The notes below the pieces were generated by a model. The model saw nothing but the letters and a program-made list of their open reading frames with translations, was not told the origin of the DNA and did not search any database. A stretch of DNA of 64,000 bases from Asticcacaulis solisilvae (GTDB taxonomy: Bacteria; Pseudomonadota; Alphaproteobacteria; Caulobacterales; Caulobacteraceae), in contig NZ_JAGGMI010000010.1 in the NCBI RefSeq assembly GCF_017875235.1, positions 62,001 to 126,000 of the forward strand. Direction: 5' to 3'. The translations under genes were made by a program, and so were the position numbers. This document shows, piece by piece, positions 60,341 to 64,000 of this stretch. Numbering within the stretch: position 1 is the stretch's first letter; each line of letters begins with the position of its first letter.

Positions 60341-61474
60341 ATGACCTCCCCCACCCTCTCCCTGCACGATCGGATCAGCGATATCGGTGAGGCCGCGTGG
60401 GATGCGCTTCTGCCCGATCAGAACCCGTTCACCACCTTCGCCTATCTCGAAGCGCTGGAAAGCACAGGTTGCGTCGGCGAAGAGTCGGGCTGGCAGCCGG
60501 CGCACCTGGCCTTGCGCGACGGCGACGCCGTCATCGGCGCCATGCCGCTCTACATCAAATACCATTCGATGGGCGAATACGTCTTCGATCACGCCTGGGC
60601 CCGCGCCTATGAACAGGCCGGCGGCGACTATTATCCGAAGCTGCAATCGTCCATTCCGTTTACGCCGGTCACCGGCCCGCGGCTGCTGGCAAAAGACGTA
60701 GCAACGCGCCAAGCTCTCCTTAATGCCGCCATGCGCGTCTGCGACCAAAACCGCCTGTCGTCGCTGCACATCACCTTTCCGCTCGAGGAGGAATGGCTGA
60801 GCGCAGGCGAACAGAACATGCTACTGCGCCAAGACCAGCAGTTCTGGTTCGACAATCCCGGCTATGGCTCCTTCGAGGATTTCCTGGCAGCCCTGTCGTC
60901 CAATCGCCGCAAGGTCATCCGTCGCGAACGCCGCGACGTGCAGGCGCAACTGTCTTTCCGTCTCATCACCGGCAAGGACATTACCGAAACACATCTCGAC
61001 GAGATGTACGCCTTTATCCGGAACACCTACGACCGCAAATGGGGCCAGCCCTATCTGACCCGCGCCTTCTTCTCTAGCGTGACGGAACGGATGCGCGACC
61101 GCATCCTGCTGGTCTTCGCCTATGACGGTGACCAGGCCGTCGCCGGCGCCATCAACTTCATCGGCGGCGACATCCTATATGGCCGCCAGTGGGGCGCCAC
61201 GGTCGACGTCCCCTTCCTGCATTTCGAAGTCTGCTATTATCAGGCCATGGACTATGCCATTGCGCACGGGTTGAGGCGCGTCGAGGCCGGCACGCAAGGC
61301 GAGCACAAGCTGATGCGCGGCTACCTGCCCCACCCGGTCTATTCGGCCCACTATATTCGCGACGCCCGCCTACGCCGGCCGGTCGCCGACTATCTGGAAC
61401 GCGAACGCGTCGCCGTCGTCGAGCAGATGGAGCTGATGGAGGCCGAAGCCTCGCCATTCAAAAAAGGCGAATAA
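60341..61474 (+). CDS. GNAT-fold acyltransferase-like protein (COG3146)
   Basis: The 377-residue soluble protein fits the COG3146 family: NPFTTFAYLEALESTGCVG, PLYIKYHSMGEYVFDHAWA, ALSSNRRKVIRRERRDVQA, MYAFIRNTYDRKWGQPYLT and RVEAGTQGEHKLMRGYLP. It is distantly related to FemABX/GNAT acyltransferases. Members are annotated as predicted N-acyltransferases with unknown substrates. The downstream lipid-metabolism-like gene starts 17 bases after the stop. Confidence 0.8.
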   Translation: MTSPTLSLHDRISDIGEAAWDALLPDQNPFTTFAYLEALESTGCVGEESGWQPAHLALRDGDAVIGAMPLYIKYHSMGEYVFDHAWARAYEQAGGDYYPKLQSSIPFTPVTGPRLLAKDVATRQALLNAAMRVCDQNRLSSLHITFPLEEEWLSAGEQNMLLRQDQQFWFDNPGYGSFEDFLAALSSNRRKVIRRERRDVQAQLSFRLITGKDITETHLDEMYAFIRNTYDRKWGQPYLTRAFFSSVTERMRDRILLVFAYDGDQAVAGAINFIGGDILYGRQWGATVDVPFLHFEVCYYQAMDYAIAHGLRRVEAGTQGEHKLMRGYLPHPVYSAHYIRDARLRRPVADYLERERVAVVEQMELMEAEASPFKKGE

Positions 61475-61491
61475 GGGCGTATGATCGCCGG

Positions 61492-61818
61492 ATGGACCGC
61501 TACCGCACCTATTCGGCCTTTTTTGACTTTTACCTCAGCGAACACAGCCGGCCGCTGACGCGCGCCCTGCACTATGTCGGATCAAGCTGCGGCATCGCCG
61601 CCCTGATCGCCACAATCTCAACCGGCAATCCGTTATGGATAGCGGCAGGGCTATTGGCCGGCTACGGCTGCGCCTGGATCGGGCATTTCTTCGTCGAGCA
61701 CAACAAACCCGCGACCTTCACGTATCCGCTGTGGTCGTTCATCGGCGACTACCACATGTTCTTTCTGTGGCTGACGGGACAGTTGGGTAAGCGCATGAAG
61801 CGCGTCAGAGGTTCCTGA
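61492..61818 (+). CDS. Mpo1-like (DUF962) membrane protein
   Basis: The 108-residue protein has the DUF962 pattern: YSAFFDFYLSEHSRPLTRAL, HYVGSSCGIAAL, WIGHFFVEHNKPATFTYPLW and FIGDYHMFFLW. The conserved histidines match those of yeast Mpo1, an iron-dependent dioxygenase of 2-hydroxy fatty acids. Two to three membrane helices are visible. Enzyme activity here is inferred by family only. It overlaps the convergent ATP12 gene by 14 bases. Confidence 0.85.
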   Translation: MDRYRTYSAFFDFYLSEHSRPLTRALHYVGSSCGIAALIATISTGNPLWIAAGLLAGYGCAWIGHFFVEHNKPATFTYPLWSFIGDYHMFFLWLTGQLGKRMKRVRGS

Positions 61819-62548
61819 ACCAGACATCGAGGCTGCGCGCCTGCGCCCGCATCGACGCGGCGCGTTGTGCCGCCTCTTCGTCGCGACCCCAGGTCTCGGA
61901 CTGGAAGTCCTCACCGACGCGCGACGCTTCAAACGCCGCCTCGCCGGCAATCCGGCCCTTCCACACCGCCAGCGCCAGAACGACTGAGCCAAACAACGGA
62001 ATGGCCGACATCAACCCAGCGCGCTCATAGGCCGTGGCGCCTTCGACCAGAGCCTGGATGCGCGCGGCTGTTTCCGCCGGCTGCGGCTTATGGATCAGGG
62101 TGCGGTTCTGGCGGAACTCTAGTCCCAAGGCTTCGTTGGCCCAATCGATCAGCGGCAGCCAGGCGGCGTCCTCACGTTCGATCAAGGCCGCCGGATATTC
62201 CGACGGATAACAGACAAGGTCGGTTTCGGTATAGCGCAGCACTTCGCCGACCGTTTCGGCCACCAGCGTGTCCATGCGATCGACCGCGGCAAAGCCCAGA
62301 CGTGTCAGCGGCATGTCTTCATAGCCGACATATTCGCCGACAGCCGCCCACTCACCGGCGACCTGTCCCGCCACGGCCAGGGTCGGGAAGCGCAGCACGT
62401 GGCCTTGCGGCGTCTTGACTGCGCGGCCGTCGAGGTGGATTTCAAACCCTTCCGCGACCTGGGCCGGCACGGCTTCACGCCAGAAGCGCTTGGGGCGGTG
62501 GCCCAACTGGTCGCTCTTCTTCGAAGGGGCTTCGGCCTTATAGGTCAT
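61805..62548 (-). CDS. ATP12-family F1-ATPase assembly chaperone
   Basis: The 247-residue protein has the ATP12 hallmarks: RFWREAVPAQVAEGFEIHLDG cut into FW and a GRAVKTPQG segment, then VAGEWAAVGE, PLTRLGFAAVDRM, DLVCYPSEYP and a helical C-terminus. In mitochondria ATP12 holds the alpha subunit of F1 before assembly; alphaproteobacterial homologues are presumed to do likewise. It overlaps the HAD gene by four bases (ATGA), a frequent alphaproteobacterial arrangement with rluC-type and HAD genes. Confidence 0.92.
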   Translation of the reverse strand: MTYKAEAPSKKSDQLGHRPKRFWREAVPAQVAEGFEIHLDGRAVKTPQGHVLRFPTLAVAGQVAGEWAAVGEYVGYEDMPLTRLGFAAVDRMDTLVAETVGEVLRYTETDLVCYPSEYPAALIEREDAAWLPLIDWANEALGLEFRQNRTLIHKPQPAETAARIQALVEGATAYERAGLMSAIPLFGSVVLALAVWKGRIAGEAAFEASRVGEDFQSETWGRDEEAAQRAASMRAQARSLDVWFRNL

Positions 62549-63243
62549 ATCGCAGCCTTTACGTTTTCGGGCACGAAGGCATCGAGCGCCGCATTCAATT
62601 GGTCGAAATCGTGGACGATGATGTGCGCACCAGCGGCCTTTAGCTCATCGACCGTATGAAAGCCCCAGGACACGCCGATCGTATAGACGCCGGCGCTCAG
62701 GCCCATGCGAATATCGTGCGCGGTATCGCCGATCATCACCGTCTGGTGCGGATCGACGCCGAGATGGTCGAGATTGCATTTGAGCATATGCGGGTGCGGC
62801 TTTGACGGCCCGTCATCGGCGCAGAAGCTGCAATCGAAAATGCCGTGCCAGTCATAGACGGCCGTATTGCGCTCGATGCCGCGCCGCGACTTGCCCGTCG
62901 CCATGCCCATCAGCCAGCCTTCGGCTTTCAAACGGCGCAGGCAGGCATCGGCGCCGTCGTAAAGCGGCTCATGGAAATCGGGCTGGGCATGGGCGCGGAT
63001 AAAGGATTGCTTGTATTCGTAGGCGTAGCGTTCGGCGACATCGAGGGCGAGGTCCGGCCGCATGCTCTGGATCGCTTCCAACAACGAGAGGCCGACAATC
63101 TGTCGAACGTCCTCGTAGGTCGGCTCGTTCAAACCAAGGATCGCAGCCGCTTCCTGAAGGCCTTTCAAAATCGAAGCGCGGCTATCGACCAGAGTCCCGT
63201 CAACGTCCCATACCGCTAATTTTAGTTTGCGTTCAGTCGCCAC
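62545..63243 (-). CDS. HAD-family hydrolase, phosphoglycolate-phosphatase-like
   Basis: The 232-residue enzyme has the HAD motifs: WDVDGTLVDSR (nucleophile aspartate), GMATGKSRRG (motif II), KPHPHMLKCNLD (motif III lysine) and IGDTAHDIRMGLSAG (motif IV). A helical cap lies between. Substrate could be phosphoglycolate or another small phosphate ester. The start is GTG at 63243 with AGGAG seven bases upstream. It is coupled to the ATP12 gene. Confidence 0.88.
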   Translation of the reverse strand: MATERKLKLAVWDVDGTLVDSRASILKGLQEAAAILGLNEPTYEDVRQIVGLSLLEAIQSMRPDLALDVAERYAYEYKQSFIRAHAQPDFHEPLYDGADACLRRLKAEGWLMGMATGKSRRGIERNTAVYDWHGIFDCSFCADDGPSKPHPHMLKCNLDHLGVDPHQTVMIGDTAHDIRMGLSAGVYTIGVSWGFHTVDELKAAGAHIIVHDFDQLNAALDAFVPENVKAAI

Positions 63244-63312
63244 GCAGGCTCTCCTCGCATTCGCTCGGGCGGGCAGTCGCCCTTGCCAAAAAGCCTTCAG
63301 CTTTTTGGAAGC

Positions 63313-64000
63313 TCATCGCTTACTCTTCTTCACGCGCACAAACGGATCGGGTTCGGCGTCGTGCCAATCAAAGCCAAAGCGATCAAAACCCGCCTTGCTG
63401 ACCGGATCGAGCGGCGCTTCGACGATCAGCGTGCCTTGCGTCGGGTGCGGCAGCTCGATGCGGCGGTGATGCAGTTGCAGCCCCAGGCCCTCCGACAGTT
63501 CGCGGCTGGCTTCGTTGCCGTATTTCGGGTCGCCCAGGATCGAATGGCCGATCGCCTGCATATGGGCGCGCAACTGGTGCGTCCGGCCGGTGTGCGGGCG
63601 CAGGCCCATCCAGGCGACGCGCGGGCCGGCGCGGCCGATGGTGACATATTCGGTTTCGGCCACTTCGGCGCCCGGCTCTTTCGGATCAGCGACCTGAACA
63701 ATTTCGCGGTCGTGGAAGCCCTTTTTCACCAGCGGCACGTCGATATAGCCGTCTTCCGGCTTGGGGTTACCGACGACCAGCGCCCAATAGGTCTTGTTGG
63801 CGCGGCGCTTGGCAAAGGCCCCCGCCAGACGTGCGGCGGCGGCCGGCGATTTGCCGAGCAGCAGCACGCCCGACGTATCGCGGTCGAGACGGTGGACCAG
63901 GCGCGGACGCTCCAGCCCCTCGCCCCACGCCGACAAAAGCCGGTCGATGTGGTTCTTGGTCTTGGTGCCGCCCTGGACCGCCAGGCCCGACGGCTTGTTG
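63313..64000 (-). CDS. RluA-family 23S rRNA pseudouridine synthase, N-terminus cut by window end
   Basis: This is the C-terminal 228 residues of an RluC/RluD-type synthase. The visible part begins NKPSGLAVQGG at the window edge, has the catalytic aspartate in LVHRLDRDTSGVLLLGKS and continues LRPHTGRTHQLRAHMQAIGH. GDPKYGN follows, then LQLHHRRIELPHP. RluC is most likely from the company of HAD and ATP12 genes, but the S4 domain is outside the window. The gene lies 69 bases upstream of the HAD gene. Confidence 0.88.
   Translation of the reverse strand, partial: NKPSGLAVQGGTKTKNHIDRLLSAWGEGLERPRLVHRLDRDTSGVLLLGKSPAAAARLAGAFAKRRANKTYWALVVGNPKPEDGYIDVPLVKKGFHDREIVQVADPKEPGAEVAETEYVTIGRAGPRVAWMGLRPHTGRTHQLRAHMQAIGHSILGDPKYGNEASRELSEGLGLQLHHRRIELPHPTQGTLIVEAPLDPVSKAGFDRFGFDWHDAEPDPFVRVKKSKR

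Overview
The window looks like the chromosome of a stalked-bacterium relative in the alphaproteobacterial family Caulobacteraceae; an Asticcacaulis-like genome is my best guess. The evidence is high GC coding sequence with strong third-position bias, an adjacent divK-pleD pair, a BamF-type lipoprotein after lspA, alphaproteobacterial families (UPF0262, DUF2948, DUF2336, ATP12), and a tRNA-His of the alphaproteobacterial type with A73 and no encoded G-1. I see no phage, insertion sequence, plasmid or CRISPR region. The window is mostly housekeeping chromosome with unusual proteins and several families of intergenic palindromes.

Layout. 0-5 kb: the 3' end of ileS, lspA, bamF, an exported methyltransferase, a large palindromic element and mutL. 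5-10 kb: a small membrane protein, rsmD and a repeat-tailed rluB, divergent from tadA-mscS, then an outer membrane barrel. 10-16 kb: DUF4328, accA and xerD on the minus strand, facing aroK-aroB-corC on the plus strand. 16-25 kb: an RND efflux pair, an exported M1 aminopeptidase and a YpfJ-type metallopeptidase. 25-34 kb: a signalling-flavoured stretch (degenerate EAL-like protein, two DUF2336-type proteins, Hpt protein, a histidine kinase lacking its histidine) with nadK, a lytic transglycosylase and a ThiO-like oxidase. 34-39 kb: tRNA-His, an M48 lipoprotein protease, exbB-exbD-tonB-tonB and tRNA-Phe. 39-45 kb: the minus-strand blocks infA-maf-rng-yacG and murA-DUF2948-UPF0262, separated by an outer membrane protein and a macrodomain protein. 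45-52 kb: tRNA-Thr, DUF4112, a membrane endonuclease/phosphatase-family protein, rlmJ, a short aspartokinase-homoserine dehydrogenase fusion and a divergent EamA transporter. 52-64 kb: SDR, chalcone-isomerase-like protein, rnr, AraC-cupin pair, rpmG, divK-pleD, ridA, GNAT, Mpo1-like, ATP12, HAD phosphatase and a truncated RluA-family gene.

How genes work together. Translation and RNA quality genes dominate (ileS, rsmD, rluB, tadA, infA, rlmJ, rnr, rpmG, RNase E/G, tRNAs). Envelope functions are the second theme (lspA, bamF, murA, ExbBD-TonB, RND pump, transglycosylase, proteases). Cell-cycle signalling is represented by divK-pleD and by the 25-32 kb group.

The most noteworthy items are: (i) a roughly 105-bp two-hairpin repeat family whose stems differ between copies yet stay self-complementary, and whose terminal TAG serves as the stop codon of three genes; (ii) an aspartokinase-homoserine dehydrogenase fusion with no room for the ACT regulatory domains; (iii) a hybrid histidine kinase that lacks both phospho-acceptor residues; (iv) an IleS whose C-terminal zinc-binding cysteines are mostly gone; (v) a 166-bp palindrome upstream of mutL.
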